DNA of 64,000 nt from an uncultured Prevotella sp. GTDB lineage: Bacteria; Bacteroidota; Bacteroidia; Bacteroidales; Bacteroidaceae. The translations under genes and the position numbers were made by a program. Below, piece after piece: positions 8,029 to 16,814 of the stretch; the first letter of the stretch is position 1, and each line of letters starts with the position of its first letter. The stretch is taken from positions 62,001 through 126,000 of the forward strand of contig CAJOFE010000004.1 of NCBI GenBank assembly GCA_905233825.1. The letters run 5' to 3'. The notes beneath the pieces were generated by a model. That model saw only the letters and a list, made by a program, of their open reading frames with translations. It was not told where the DNA came from and did no database searches.

Positions 8029-10902
8029 ATGAGAGAAGCAAGACTGATACTCGAAGATGGAACTGAGTTCGCGGGCTGGTCGTTCGGTTATGAGGCCAAT
8101 ACGGCTGGCGAGGTGGTGTTCAACACGGCGATGATGGGCTATCCTGAGAGTTTGACAGACCCCAGCTATGCGGGGCAGATATTGGTGACGACCTATCCGC
8201 TGATAGGCAACTATGGAGTACCAAGCCTCGCCCCTGACCCCTCTTTAGAGAGCGAGGGGAGTAATCAATTACCGAAATATGTGGAGAGCGAGAAGATTCA
8301 CGTGAAAGGTCTTATCGTAGCCGACTATAGCGAAACGTATTCGCATTGGAATGCAAAGGAATCATTAGCTTCTTGGCTGAAACGGGAAAAGATACCTGCC
8401 ATCACAGGCATAGATACAAGACGACTGACGAAAGTGCTGAGGGAAAGCGGCGTGATGATGGGGCGGATATGCCTCACCCCTGATCCCTCTCCAAAAGGTG
8501 AGAAGAGTGATGATATTGAATCCTATGGCTCTGTAAACTGGGTGGAGCAGGTGAGCTGCAAAGAAGTAATTACTTACAAACCAACAGTAAATGACCAACA
8601 GCCAATAGCTAAGCGCGTCGTTCTCGTAGATTGCGGCGTAAAAGCAAACATCATCCGTTGTTTGCTGCGAAGGGGCATCGAGGTGGTGCGCGTGCCTTGG
8701 GACTACGACTTTAATCAGTTAGAGTTTGATGGACTGTTCTTGGCGAATGGTCCTGGCGACCCTGAGCAATGCAGCAAGACGGTTGCGAATATTCAGACGT
8801 TTTTGAATAATAAGAATGTTAGGCCCTGCATGGGTATCTGTCTTGGCAACCAGTTGCTGGCGAAGGCCGCAGGGGCGAAGACCTACAAGCTAAAATATGG
8901 TCATCGCTCACACAACCAGCCCGTTCAGCGGGTAGGTACCACACAATGTTTCATCACCTCGCAGAATCACGGCTATGCTGTGGATGACTCTACGCTGCCC
9001 TCGGACTGGGAACCGCTCTTTGTGAATATGAACGATGGCTCGAATGAGGGCATCCGTCACAAGACGAATCCCTGGATGTCGGCACAGTTCCATCCAGAGG
9101 CCTGTTCAGGACCAGTAGATACAGAATTTCTCTTTGACGAGTTTGTCGCGATGCTTACCTCTCCTGAGTCAGGGGACTACAGGGAGGTGAACAAGGCTCC
9201 TTCCCCTAACTTGGGGAGTATGAAAAAAGTATTGCTTCTGGGCTCTGGTGCCTTGAAGATCGGTCAGGCTGGTGAGTTCGACTATAGTGGAGCTCAGGCC
9301 CTGAAAGCCCTAAAGGAAGAGGGTATCCACTCGGTGCTTATCAACCCCAATATTGCGACGGTTCAGACAAGTAAAGATGTAGCTGATACGGTTTATTTCC
9401 AGCCCGTAACACCTGAGTTCGTGGAGCGCGTCATCGAGAAAGAGCGGCCCGACGGCATATTGCTGAGTTTCGGTGGTCAGACGGCGCTAAACTGTGGAGT
9501 AGAACTGTATGAGAAGGGCATTCTGGAGAAATATGGCGTCGAGGTGCTGGGTACGCCCGTTCAGGCCATTATCGACACGGAAGATCGCGACCTCTTTGTG
9601 AAGCGTCTCGACGAGATTGGCGTGAAGACCATCAAAAGTCATGCCTGCGAGAGCGTTGAAGAAGTACAGAAGGCTGCTCATGAACTGGGATTCCCCGTGA
9701 TTCTGCGTGCCGCCTACGCCCTTGGCGGTCTGGGCTCTGGCTTCTGCGACAACGAAGACGAACTGCTGGTACAGGCCGAAGAAGCTTTCTCATTCTCATC
9801 GCAGGTGTTGGTGGAGAAGTCGTTGAAAGGCTGGAAGGAGATAGAATATGAGGTGGTGCGCGATCGATACAACAACTGCATCACCGTCTGTAATATGGAG
9901 AACTTCGACCCGCTGGGAATCCATACCGGCGAGTCGATTGTGGTGGCTCCCAGTCAGACGCTTACCAACAGCGAGTACCACAAACTGCGCGCGCTGGCCA
10001 TCAAGATAATCCGACACATCGGCATCGTCGGCGAGTGTAACGTGCAGTACGCCCTTGACCCCAATTCCGAGGACTATCGTGTCATCGAGGTCAATGCCCG
10101 TTTGAGCCGCTCGTCAGCTTTGGCTTCGAAGGCGACGGGCTATCCCTTGGCTTTCGTTGCTGCAAAGCTTGGCCTTGGCTACGGTCTCTTCGAACTGAAG
10201 AATTCGGTGACGAAGACCACCAGCGCTTTCTTCGAACCAGCCCTCGACTATGCAGTCGTAAAGATTCCACGCTGGGATCTGACCAAGTTCCACGGCGTGA
10301 AGCGACAGCTCGGCTCGTCGATGAAGAGCGTGGGTGAGGTAATGGCTATTGGCCGAACCTTTGAGGAGGCCTTGCAGAAGGGATTACGTATGATTGGGCA
10401 GGGAATGCACGGTTTCGTCGAGAACCACGAGATCAAAATCGCCGACATCGCCACTTCCCTGCATGAGCCAACGGATATGCGCATCTTCGTCGTGTCCAAG
10501 GCCATGAAGATAGGCTATAGTGTTGAGCAGATTCATCAGTTGACGATGATTGACCGCTGGTTCCTGCAGAAATTGAAACACATTATTGATATCGATCAGC
10601 AGCTGAAAGAATATACTCACCTTTCTGAGATTTCTGAGTTTATGGAACCAAGTGAATTCAAGGAGTATCTTCAGTCGCCCGAGGTGTTCCAGCTGTTGCA
10701 TGCTGCCAAGGTCTATGGATTCTCCGATTTCCAGATAGCCCGTGCCATCGGTTTGGAGCATCGTATGAAGATGGAGCAGGCCGGCCTCACCGTCCGTGAG
10801 TGGCGCAAGATGTTGGGACTCGTGCCCACCGTCAACCAGATCGACACCCTCGCCGCAGAATATCCTGCCCAAACCAATTACTTGTATCTCTCATATTTAT
10901 AA
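8029..10902 (+). CDS. carA: Carbamoyl-phosphate synthase small subunit fused to the N-terminal half of the large subunit
   Basis: Residues 1 to about 375 are CarA, the glutaminase: N-terminal domain (TAMMGYPESLTDPSYAGQI), then a class I amidotransferase with nucleophile Cys271 in MGICLGNQ and the C-terminal HPEA dyad. A linker of about 22 residues joins it in frame to CarB starting MKKVLLLGSGALKIGQAGEF at residue 398. CarB covers only the first ATP-grasp half (bicarbonate-phosphorylating, YALGGLGSGF) plus the oligomerisation region, then stops at residue 957. The carbamate-phosphorylating half and the MGS-like regulatory domain (roughly 500 residues) are missing, and no remnant precedes asnB. 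Three stretches are in-frame repeat-derived insertions: near residue 66 (SLAPDPSLESEG), residue 146 (LTPDPSPKGE) and the linker (TSPESG...APSPNLG). CarB could also initiate separately at ATG 9220. The protein may act with a C-half encoded elsewhere, or as half-site dimers, or be non-functional. Confidence 0.85.
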   Translation: MREARLILEDGTEFAGWSFGYEANTAGEVVFNTAMMGYPESLTDPSYAGQILVTTYPLIGNYGVPSLAPDPSLESEGSNQLPKYVESEKIHVKGLIVADYSETYSHWNAKESLASWLKREKIPAITGIDTRRLTKVLRESGVMMGRICLTPDPSPKGEKSDDIESYGSVNWVEQVSCKEVITYKPTVNDQQPIAKRVVLVDCGVKANIIRCLLRRGIEVVRVPWDYDFNQLEFDGLFLANGPGDPEQCSKTVANIQTFLNNKNVRPCMGICLGNQLLAKAAGAKTYKLKYGHRSHNQPVQRVGTTQCFITSQNHGYAVDDSTLPSDWEPLFVNMNDGSNEGIRHKTNPWMSAQFHPEACSGPVDTEFLFDEFVAMLTSPESGDYREVNKAPSPNLGSMKKVLLLGSGALKIGQAGEFDYSGAQALKALKEEGIHSVLINPNIATVQTSKDVADTVYFQPVTPEFVERVIEKERPDGILLSFGGQTALNCGVELYEKGILEKYGVEVLGTPVQAIIDTEDRDLFVKRLDEIGVKTIKSHACESVEEVQKAAHELGFPVILRAAYALGGLGSGFCDNEDELLVQAEEAFSFSSQVLVEKSLKGWKEIEYEVVRDRYNNCITVCNMENFDPLGIHTGESIVVAPSQTLTNSEYHKLRALAIKIIRHIGIVGECNVQYALDPNSEDYRVIEVNARLSRSSALASKATGYPLAFVAAKLGLGYGLFELKNSVTKTTSAFFEPALDYAVVKIPRWDLTKFHGVKRQLGSSMKSVGEVMAIGRTFEEALQKGLRMIGQGMHGFVENHEIKIADIATSLHEPTDMRIFVVSKAMKIGYSVEQIHQLTMIDRWFLQKLKHIIDIDQQLKEYTHLSEISEFMEPSEFKEYLQSPEVFQLLHAAKVYGFSDFQIARAIGLEHRMKMEQAGLTVREWRKMLGLVPTVNQIDTLAAEYPAQTNYLYLSYL

Positions 10903-10943
10903 TATAGTGAAATTGTCAAATAGTTAAATAGTCCAATCGAATT

Positions 10944-12611
10944 ATGTGTGGAATCGTAGCAATATTGAATGTTCAGGAGCAGACGCATGCTCTGCGTGAT
11001 AAGGCATTGAAGATGAGTCAGAAGATCCGTCATCGCGGACCAGACTGGAGTGGAATATATTGTGGTGGCTCTGCCATTCTCGCTCACGAGCGACTGAGTA
11101 TCGTTGATCCCGAATCAGGCGGACAGCCCCTTTATAGCCCTGATAAGAAGCAGGTTTTGGCTGTAAATGGTGAGATATACAACCATCAGGAGATTCGTCG
11201 TCGTTTTGCCGGACAGTATGAGTTCCAAACTGGTAGCGACTGCGAGGTGATACTGGCGTTGTATCGCGAGAAGGGCATCGGCTTCCTCGAAGACCTCAGC
11301 GGCATCTTTGCCTTCGTGCTCTACGACGAGGAGAAGAACGAGTTCCTCATTGCCCGCGACCCCATTGGTGTGATACCTCTTTATATTGGTTACGACGGCG
11401 ATGGTACAGTCTATGTGGCCTCTGAACTGAAAGCCCTTGAAGGACAATGTGAACGCTACGAGCCATTCCTGCCTGGACACTATTACTGGAGTGTTGATCC
11501 TGGTCAGAAGAGGTACTATCGTCGTGACTGGATGCAATATGATGCTGTGAAGGATAATCCTGCTAGTGTAGAGGCTATACACGATGCCCTCGAGGATGCC
11601 GTGAAGCGTCAATTAATGAGCGATGTGCCTTATGGCGTGCTGCTGAGCGGTGGTCTCGATTCTTCCGTTATCTCTGCTATTGCTGAGAAATATTCTGAGA
11701 TGCGCATCGAGGATAATTCAAAGACAAAGGCTTACTGGCCCCGTCTGCATTCCTTTGCCGTAGGTCTGAAGGGAGCGCCCGACTTGGCAAAGGCCAAGCT
11801 CGTAGCCGACCATATCGGTACCGTACACCACGAAATCAACTATACCATTCAGGAGGGGCTTGATGCCATCCGCGACGTTATCTATTTCATCGAAACCTAC
11901 GACGTCACCACCGTCCGTGCTTCTACCCCTATGTACCTGCTGGCTCGCGTCATCAAGTCGATGGGCATCAAGATGGTGCTCTCGGGCGAGGGTGCCGACG
12001 AGATATTCGGTGGCTACCTCTATTTCCACAAGGCTCCAACGGCAAAGGACTTCCACGAGGAGACCGTGCGCAAGCTGGGCAAGCTTTATCTCTACGACTG
12101 CCTGCGCGCCAACAAGAGTCTGAGTGCCTGGGGCGTCGAAGGTCGTGTGCCCTTCCTCGACAAGGAATTCCTCGATGTTGCCATGCGTACCAATCCCGAG
12201 GCGAAGATGTGCCCGGGTTCCACCATTGAGAAGAAGATTGTGCGTGAAGCCTTCGCCGATATGCTCCCCAAAGAAGTTGCCTGGCGCCAGAAAGAGCAGT
12301 TCAGCGATGGTGTAGGCTATTCATGGATTGATACGCTCAAGCAAATCACTTCCGAAGCAGTTTCCGACGAGCAGATGGCCCATGCTGCTGAGCGATTCCC
12401 CATCAACCCGCCGAAGAATAAGGAGGAGTACTACTATCGCTCCATCTTCGCCGAGCACTTCCCCAGCGACAGCGCAGCTATGAGTGTGCCCTCTGAGGCC
12501 TCCGTCGCCTGCTCTACTGCCATTGCCCTCGAATGGGATGCTGCTTTCAAGAATCTCAACGATCCCTCAGGTCGAGCCGTGAAGGGAGTACACGAGCAGG
12601 CCTATTCTTAA
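10944..12611 (+). CDS. asnB: Asparagine synthase, glutamine-hydrolysing
   Basis: Converts aspartate, glutamine and ATP to asparagine in the cytoplasm. The protein (555 aa, normal length) starts MCGIVAIL, so Cys2 becomes the N-terminal glutaminase nucleophile. It has RHRGPDWSG and VNGEIYNHQE of the class II glutaminase domain (about residues 1-200), and the synthetase domain with PP-loop LLSGGLDSSVIS and SGEGADEIFGGYLYFHKAP. Its ATG lies 41 bp after the carA-carB' stop with no clear -7 box between, so both may form a glutamine-dependent amidotransfer operon. The N-terminal start at MCGI is obligatory for function. Confidence 0.95.
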   Translation: MCGIVAILNVQEQTHALRDKALKMSQKIRHRGPDWSGIYCGGSAILAHERLSIVDPESGGQPLYSPDKKQVLAVNGEIYNHQEIRRRFAGQYEFQTGSDCEVILALYREKGIGFLEDLSGIFAFVLYDEEKNEFLIARDPIGVIPLYIGYDGDGTVYVASELKALEGQCERYEPFLPGHYYWSVDPGQKRYYRRDWMQYDAVKDNPASVEAIHDALEDAVKRQLMSDVPYGVLLSGGLDSSVISAIAEKYSEMRIEDNSKTKAYWPRLHSFAVGLKGAPDLAKAKLVADHIGTVHHEINYTIQEGLDAIRDVIYFIETYDVTTVRASTPMYLLARVIKSMGIKMVLSGEGADEIFGGYLYFHKAPTAKDFHEETVRKLGKLYLYDCLRANKSLSAWGVEGRVPFLDKEFLDVAMRTNPEAKMCPGSTIEKKIVREAFADMLPKEVAWRQKEQFSDGVGYSWIDTLKQITSEAVSDEQMAHAAERFPINPPKNKEEYYYRSIFAEHFPSDSAAMSVPSEASVACSTAIALEWDAAFKNLNDPSGRAVKGVHEQAYS

Positions 12612-12628
12612 GACTCGCAAACGTTTTT

Positions 12629-12931
12629 CTATTCTAATTCAAATAGACTGATAAACCCCGTGAGCCTGAATACATTCTTGATGTCGTCGTTCAGGTTCTT
12701 GAGTACCACCTTGCTACCTCCGGTCTTCGCTCCTTTCAGGATACTGATTAGGATGCGAAGACCGCTTGATGCTATATACTCCAGTTTCGTGCAGTCGATG
12801 ATGACATCTTTCCCGTTGGTGTTGTAGAGCGGTTTCAGGGTCTTATCTACCTCTTCAGCAGCTGCTGTGTCAAGTTCGCCTTCAAGGATCACGAGGATTT
12901 TGTCCTCCAGTTGTTCAATTGTTGTTTTCAT
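12629..12931 (-). CDS. STAS-domain anti-sigma factor antagonist
   Basis: A single STAS domain of 100 aa, SpoIIAA/RsbV type. The phosphorylation-site region reads LEYIASSGLRILI, with the conserved Ser in the ASSG motif. In partner switching a kinase (HATPase) phosphorylates and a SpoIIE-type phosphatase dephosphorylates this Ser. A membrane SpoIIE protein with its own HATPase domain lies 4.4 kb away (17366-19594) and is a plausible partner, though not adjacent. It has its own minus-strand -7 box at 12990-12997. No sigma factor or separate RsbW is visible nearby; in Bacteroidota the output of such modules is often unknown. Confidence 0.88.
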   Translation of the reverse strand: MKTTIEQLEDKILVILEGELDTAAAEEVDKTLKPLYNTNGKDVIIDCTKLEYIASSGLRILISILKGAKTGGSKVVLKNLNDDIKNVFRLTGFISLFELE

Positions 12932-12989
12932 TATATATATAGGTATATAGTTTATCAGATTGGCGTTCTATCTGCTCGATAATACGCTA

Positions 12990-12997
12990 CAAAGATA
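12990..12997 (-). promoter_or_regulatory. -7 box for the STAS gene
   Basis: CAAAGATA reads TATCTTTG on the minus strand, 58 bp upstream of the STAS start codon. Confidence 0.6.
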
Positions 12998-13054
12998 AGC
13001 TATTTTTTTTAAATGAAGCTATTCTGCTCCTTTTTTTTCTTTTTTTTGTGCTTC

Positions 13055-13094
13055 TTTGGACAGAAATCGGACCTTTCTGCCCGATTTGTCCAAA
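13055..13094. promoter_or_regulatory. Long inverted repeat upstream of the 689-aa lipoprotein gene
   Basis: TTTGGACA-GA-AATCGG and CCGATT-TGTCCAAA face each other across a 10-nt loop: 14 paired bases with a 2-nt bulge. No gene reads into it from the left (the STAS gene points away), so it is not an ordinary terminator. A very similar structure with the same bulge occurs at 15311-15351 upstream of the next gene, at the same distance from a shared downstream element. The 12932-13242 gap otherwise holds a T-rich tract and the promoter. Confidence 0.5.
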
Positions 13095-13106
13095 CAAGGG
13101 TCGCAT

Positions 13107-13172
13107 GTCCATACAACTTCAGAAGAAAAACAAAGAAATATTTCACACCTGACGATTTCCGCCGTAACTTTG
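13107..13172 (+). promoter_or_regulatory. Shared upstream element and -7 box of the 689-aa lipoprotein gene
   Basis: A 23-bp element, GTCCAnACAAnTTCAGAAGAAAA (13107-13129), is followed after 35 bp by TAACTTTG (13165-13172). The same element precedes the C11 peptidase gene at 15364-15386, followed after 36 bp by TAACTTTG. The spacing back to a CCCGATTTGTC motif is also conserved (27 bp in both). Confidence 0.6.
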
Positions 13173-13242
13173 CATCGTCGAAAGGAAAAAAACGACAGAA
13201 ACAACAAATAACAATTAATCATAAATTAAAAAAATTGCAACA

Positions 13243-15312
13243 ATGAAGACAATGAAAAATTTGGTGAAGATGATGCTCATGAGCGTTGCCACCGCAGCTA
13301 CTGTTCTGTTTACCGCCTGTTCTGATGACCTCGGCGAGATGACAACCAGTAACAACCCTCAACCCGCCAATGCCGATGCTGCATTACTTGAGGCATACGG
13401 TTTGACATTCGAGAACTTCGATAATGCCGACGACGTGATCATCCTCGATGCCGACACTACCCAGCTGAGCGTCAGCAAGGCCTACGCCGAGAAAATGGGC
13501 ATCACCTCTTTCGTGAATCACCCGATGGGCATCTGGCACGCAATGGAGCAGCTGCCTTACATCCGTAAAGCCACAGCCCAGGAACTGGTAGGCGACCGTT
13601 ACATCCTTACCGTCGTGCCCGCTACCGTTGCTGAGATCATAGGCGACAAGCAGGTAAACCTGCAGACCGACATCTATGTGAATAACGATCCAAGTGCTGT
13701 TCAGACCCGTGCCGCAGGTGCCAACATTCCTGAATATGCCGCCAAGTATATGGATAACAATAACGTGATCCACCCTGCTGTGATCCATCTGACCGATCCT
13801 TTCGGCTACGACAAGGGCTATCATTTCAACGACGACCAGCCCTCTGCTTCCCAGACACGTGCTGCTGCATCAGGTGAATATCAGTATATGACTGCTGAGG
13901 AACTGGCTTCCGGTCAGACCCGCTGGGGCGTACATCGTCGCCTGTTAGGCATCAATACCGAACTGGAAAAGAAGTTCAAGTTTGCTGCCAAGGGTTCCAA
14001 AGACTCTGTCTATGTGAAATTCGGCTCTGAGGTTGACTTTGAACTGAACTACTTCATCACCCTCGAGGGTGGCATCAAGTGGGACTACATCATTCCCAGC
14101 CCATACGTAGAGAAGTTTGAGACAGGTGTTGACGGCCATTTCAACCTGGACGCTGAGGTAGAGTTCGGTTTCGAGAAGAAACTGTCGCTCGAGGATTTGC
14201 TGAAGTTCGAGATCTGCAAATTCCAAGGTTATTCCTTCACCTTCTTCGTAGGCCCCGTTCCCGTGCTCATCAATGTCAATCCCAACATGTTCATCAAGTT
14301 CGACGGCGAGGTATCTGGCAAAATCACCACAGGTTTCAAATACGAGTATGGTAATGAGTTCATGGGTGGCGCACGCTATACTGACGGTAAAGGTTGGGAA
14401 GGCCTCGGCTACTTCAAGGAGACTGCCAACAAGTTCTCTGTCCTCCCCGCACGTACCACGTTCAAATTCTCAACCGGTATGGGTATCTACCTTGGCGCAG
14501 ACATCATGCTCTACGGCTGTGCAGGTCCTGAGTTCTCAGTAGGTCCTCATCTGGGAGGCAAGCTGGAGGCTGTGGTATCCCCCTTCGATGCAGCATCTGC
14601 AAGCGACATCGTCGACTTCAAGGGACAGATCGACCTGAGCATCAATGCTGTTCTGGGTGCCAAGCTGAGTCTCTTAGGCTACAATCTGGCCGAGACGCAA
14701 GTCACCATCCCCATGGCAGGTCCCTGGATCCTGGCCAAGTATCCCAGCGACGGTACAGAACACAAGGTGGGCGACACCGAGGGCGTCACAGCAGCACAGC
14801 CGGTCGTTGTTGAGTGGAAGAACTTCTACAAGAAAGCAGGCGATAACTTCAATGCAGAGATGAAGCAAGTCATCAACATGCTCAGGGAAATCTACAACTA
14901 CAGCGAAGCCCAGGCCCGTCAGATGGTCGTAGAGAGAATTCAGAAAGGATGGGATTACGAGCCCGAAGTCAACAACGCCATCCTCATCGACGTATGGTCG
15001 GAACTGGATAAGTATAAGAAAGAAGTAGAGGAACAGTACTACAACTACCAGTACCAGAAGGCAGGCGAGACGGGTGACTACCAGTGGATCAATGCCGAGA
15101 ACTGGAGACGCATCTGCCAGGAAATCACATCCAAGTTCAGGCTCTATTCCGAAGATAGCGTAGAGAATGCCATGAACAATATCCACAGATGGTTCCAGGT
15201 CATGTTCCAACGAGAGCCAAGTATTGCTTCAGCCGAAGATATGGCTTGGTTAGTAGATCGGTTCAACAACTACTCAAAGTATAAGTGGGAATACAGACAA
15301 TGGTCGCTTTAA
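13243..15312 (+). CDS. Large lipoprotein of unknown function
   Basis: I do not recognise this family. The 689-aa protein starts with a lipoprotein signal peptide ending VLFTACSDD (Cys about residue 26), so it is exported and lipid-anchored. After a low-complexity linker (NNPQPANADAALL) come two halves. Residues about 45-260 contain repeated QTRAA motifs. A central beta-rich segment (about 270-510) has alternating hydrophobic/aromatic strands (FELNYFITLEGGIKWDY, FKYEYGNEFMGGARY), resembling a beta-sandwich or barrel-like domain. The last 180 residues are helical and Tyr/Glu-rich (KEVEEQYYNYQYQKAGE). It has the same upstream control region as the C11 peptidase lipoprotein that follows, suggesting joint regulation and a possible substrate or partner relation. 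Confidence 0.75.
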   Translation: MKTMKNLVKMMLMSVATAATVLFTACSDDLGEMTTSNNPQPANADAALLEAYGLTFENFDNADDVIILDADTTQLSVSKAYAEKMGITSFVNHPMGIWHAMEQLPYIRKATAQELVGDRYILTVVPATVAEIIGDKQVNLQTDIYVNNDPSAVQTRAAGANIPEYAAKYMDNNNVIHPAVIHLTDPFGYDKGYHFNDDQPSASQTRAAASGEYQYMTAEELASGQTRWGVHRRLLGINTELEKKFKFAAKGSKDSVYVKFGSEVDFELNYFITLEGGIKWDYIIPSPYVEKFETGVDGHFNLDAEVEFGFEKKLSLEDLLKFEICKFQGYSFTFFVGPVPVLINVNPNMFIKFDGEVSGKITTGFKYEYGNEFMGGARYTDGKGWEGLGYFKETANKFSVLPARTTFKFSTGMGIYLGADIMLYGCAGPEFSVGPHLGGKLEAVVSPFDAASASDIVDFKGQIDLSINAVLGAKLSLLGYNLAETQVTIPMAGPWILAKYPSDGTEHKVGDTEGVTAAQPVVVEWKNFYKKAGDNFNAEMKQVINMLREIYNYSEAQARQMVVERIQKGWDYEPEVNNAILIDVWSELDKYKKEVEEQYYNYQYQKAGETGDYQWINAENWRRICQEITSKFRLYSEDSVENAMNNIHRWFQVMFQREPSIASAEDMAWLVDRFNNYSKYKWEYRQWSL

Positions 15313-15351
15313 TAGACACGAATCGGGGGCACAACCCCCGATTTGTCTATT
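15311..15351. terminator. Long inverted repeat: terminator of the lipoprotein gene and possible operator of the C11 gene
   Basis: AATAGACA-CG-AATCGGGGG pairs with CCCCCGATT-TGTCTATT across a 5-nt loop: 17 bp with a 2-nt bulge. It begins at the lipoprotein stop codon and could terminate transcription both ways. It also matches the palindrome at 13055-13094 in design and in distance to the next promoter, so a regulatory role is possible. Confidence 0.6.
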
Positions 15352-15363
15352 ATAGCCCCCTTT

Positions 15364-15430
15364 GTCCACACAATTTCAGAAGAAAAGCATGTAAAAAATA
15401 GAAGATTGTGTTGAATTTGTCGTAACTTTG
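15364..15430 (+). promoter_or_regulatory. Shared upstream element and -7 box of the C11 peptidase gene
   Basis: Second copy of the 23-bp element (15364-15386; two mismatches to the first) and TAACTTTG at 15423-15430, 25 bp before the ATG. Confidence 0.6.
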
Positions 15431-15455
15431 CACCAGTAATAAAAAAACAAAAGTT

Positions 15456-16709
15456 ATGAAACAGTATCTTATCTACTCAATGATGTTTGTAATGACGGTC
15501 CTGATGGCCGCATGTTCCAACAACGACAATCCCATCACGCCTGATGGTGAAGGGGAAAACATCCAGAACCATGCCAAGACCGTACTCGTTTATATGGCTG
15601 GCAGAAACAGCCTGTCAGATGTCCTTGCCAGCGACCTCCAAGAAATCAAGGAAGGTTCCCTTCAGATTGGTGAGGACGACAACCTGCTGGTGTTCGTGCG
15701 TCGCTATAACGATAGTGAGCAGCCTTGGCTGGCCCGCATCAAGAACGGCATGGTGACCGATAGCGTGAGCCTCGACGACATGGGCATCGTGAGTAGCGAT
15801 GGCCAGAACCGCGCCAGCGACCCGCTCGTGATGGAAGGCGTGATGCACTATGCCTTCAGCCATTATCCCGCCACGAACGACAACTACGGCCTCGTGCTCT
15901 GGGGCCATGCCTGTGGCTGGCTGTTCATGAATGAGGTGACAGAGCATCGTAGCCGTGCCTACGGACTGGATAACGGTAGCTATATCTACAGTCAGGACGG
16001 TCGCTGGATCAACATCACCACGCTGGCAGAGATACTGAAGGGCATGCCCCACATGAAGTTCATCATGGCCGACTGCTGCAACTTCATGTGCTTGGAGAAC
16101 CTCTACGAACTGCGCACCACGTGCGACTATATCATCGGCTCGCCTGCTGAGATTCCCGACCTTGGCGCTCCCTACGAGCAGATTGTGCCCGATATGTTTG
16201 CCGACGGGGCGTTCTACTCCGGCATCATCGGCAAATACTATTCAAGCGTGAGCGGTACACTTCCTCTGTCAGTCGTTAAGACCAGCGAGATGGACAACCT
16301 GGCTCAGGCCACCCGGCAGGCCGTACAGGCCGTAAAGGCTGAGATTGGCGATGCCTATCCCGATATGACGGGTATCATCCATTATTACTATACCGAAATG
16401 GGTATCAAGTTCTATCCTGAGTACTGCATCTTCTACGACGCTGGCGACTTCATCCATACCCATGCCCCCGAGGAGGTCTATCAGCAATGGCGTCAGGCGC
16501 TCAATCGTGCTGTGGTCGATTGCCGTATGGCTGACAGGTGGAATACCGACAAGATATGGCGCTACATGTATTCCGATTTCACGGTGACGGAGGAGAACTA
16601 CCACGGCGTTTCGATGTTCGTCTCGCAAGACCCCTCACTCGGCGACTATGCCCGTTACAACGAAGATATCAGGCAGATGGAATGGTATAGCGCAATCGGG
16701 GGTATCTGA
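15456..16709 (+). CDS. Clostripain-family (C11) cysteine peptidase, lipoprotein
   Basis: The protein (417 aa) has a lipoprotein signal (VLMAACSNN) and then the C11 caspase-fold domain: KTVLVYMAGRNSLSD begins strand 1, LVLWGHACGW supplies the catalytic His, and MKFIMADCCNFMCLEN the catalytic Cys. C11 enzymes usually cleave after Arg or Lys and may self-activate. Placement behind a lipobox means it acts in the periplasm or at the outer surface. It is expressed from its own promoter, whose upstream element duplicates that of the preceding lipoprotein gene, so the two are probably co-regulated. A perfect hairpin terminator follows at 16738. Confidence 0.9.
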   Translation: MKQYLIYSMMFVMTVLMAACSNNDNPITPDGEGENIQNHAKTVLVYMAGRNSLSDVLASDLQEIKEGSLQIGEDDNLLVFVRRYNDSEQPWLARIKNGMVTDSVSLDDMGIVSSDGQNRASDPLVMEGVMHYAFSHYPATNDNYGLVLWGHACGWLFMNEVTEHRSRAYGLDNGSYIYSQDGRWINITTLAEILKGMPHMKFIMADCCNFMCLENLYELRTTCDYIIGSPAEIPDLGAPYEQIVPDMFADGAFYSGIIGKYYSSVSGTLPLSVVKTSEMDNLAQATRQAVQAVKAEIGDAYPDMTGIIHYYYTEMGIKFYPEYCIFYDAGDFIHTHAPEEVYQQWRQALNRAVVDCRMADRWNTDKIWRYMYSDFTVTEENYHGVSMFVSQDPSLGDYARYNEDIRQMEWYSAIGGI

Positions 16710-16737
16710 TGATAAAACTGGGTTCATGCTACTTTTT

Positions 16738-16769
16738 CCGCGAAACTGTAACAAGTTTCGCGGTTTTTT
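16738..16769 (+). terminator. Intrinsic terminator after the C11 peptidase
   Basis: A perfect 10-bp stem, CCGCGAAACT / AGTTTCGCGG, with a 6-nt loop and six T residues. It abuts the next promoter. Confidence 0.85.
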
Positions 16770-16771
16770 CG

Positions 16772-16779
16772 TACCTTTG
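16772..16779 (+). promoter_or_regulatory. -7 box for the AraC-type gene
   Basis: TACCTTTG directly follows the C11 terminator and lies 35 bp before the ATG at 16815. Confidence 0.65.
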
Positions 16780-16814
16780 CACTCAGATTACCATTAACAT
16801 CATTATTACTCAGC

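Noticed and set aside
13013-13246. 77-aa ORF in front of the lipoprotein gene
   Set aside because: Covers a T-rich tract, the palindrome and the promoter; composition is not protein-like.
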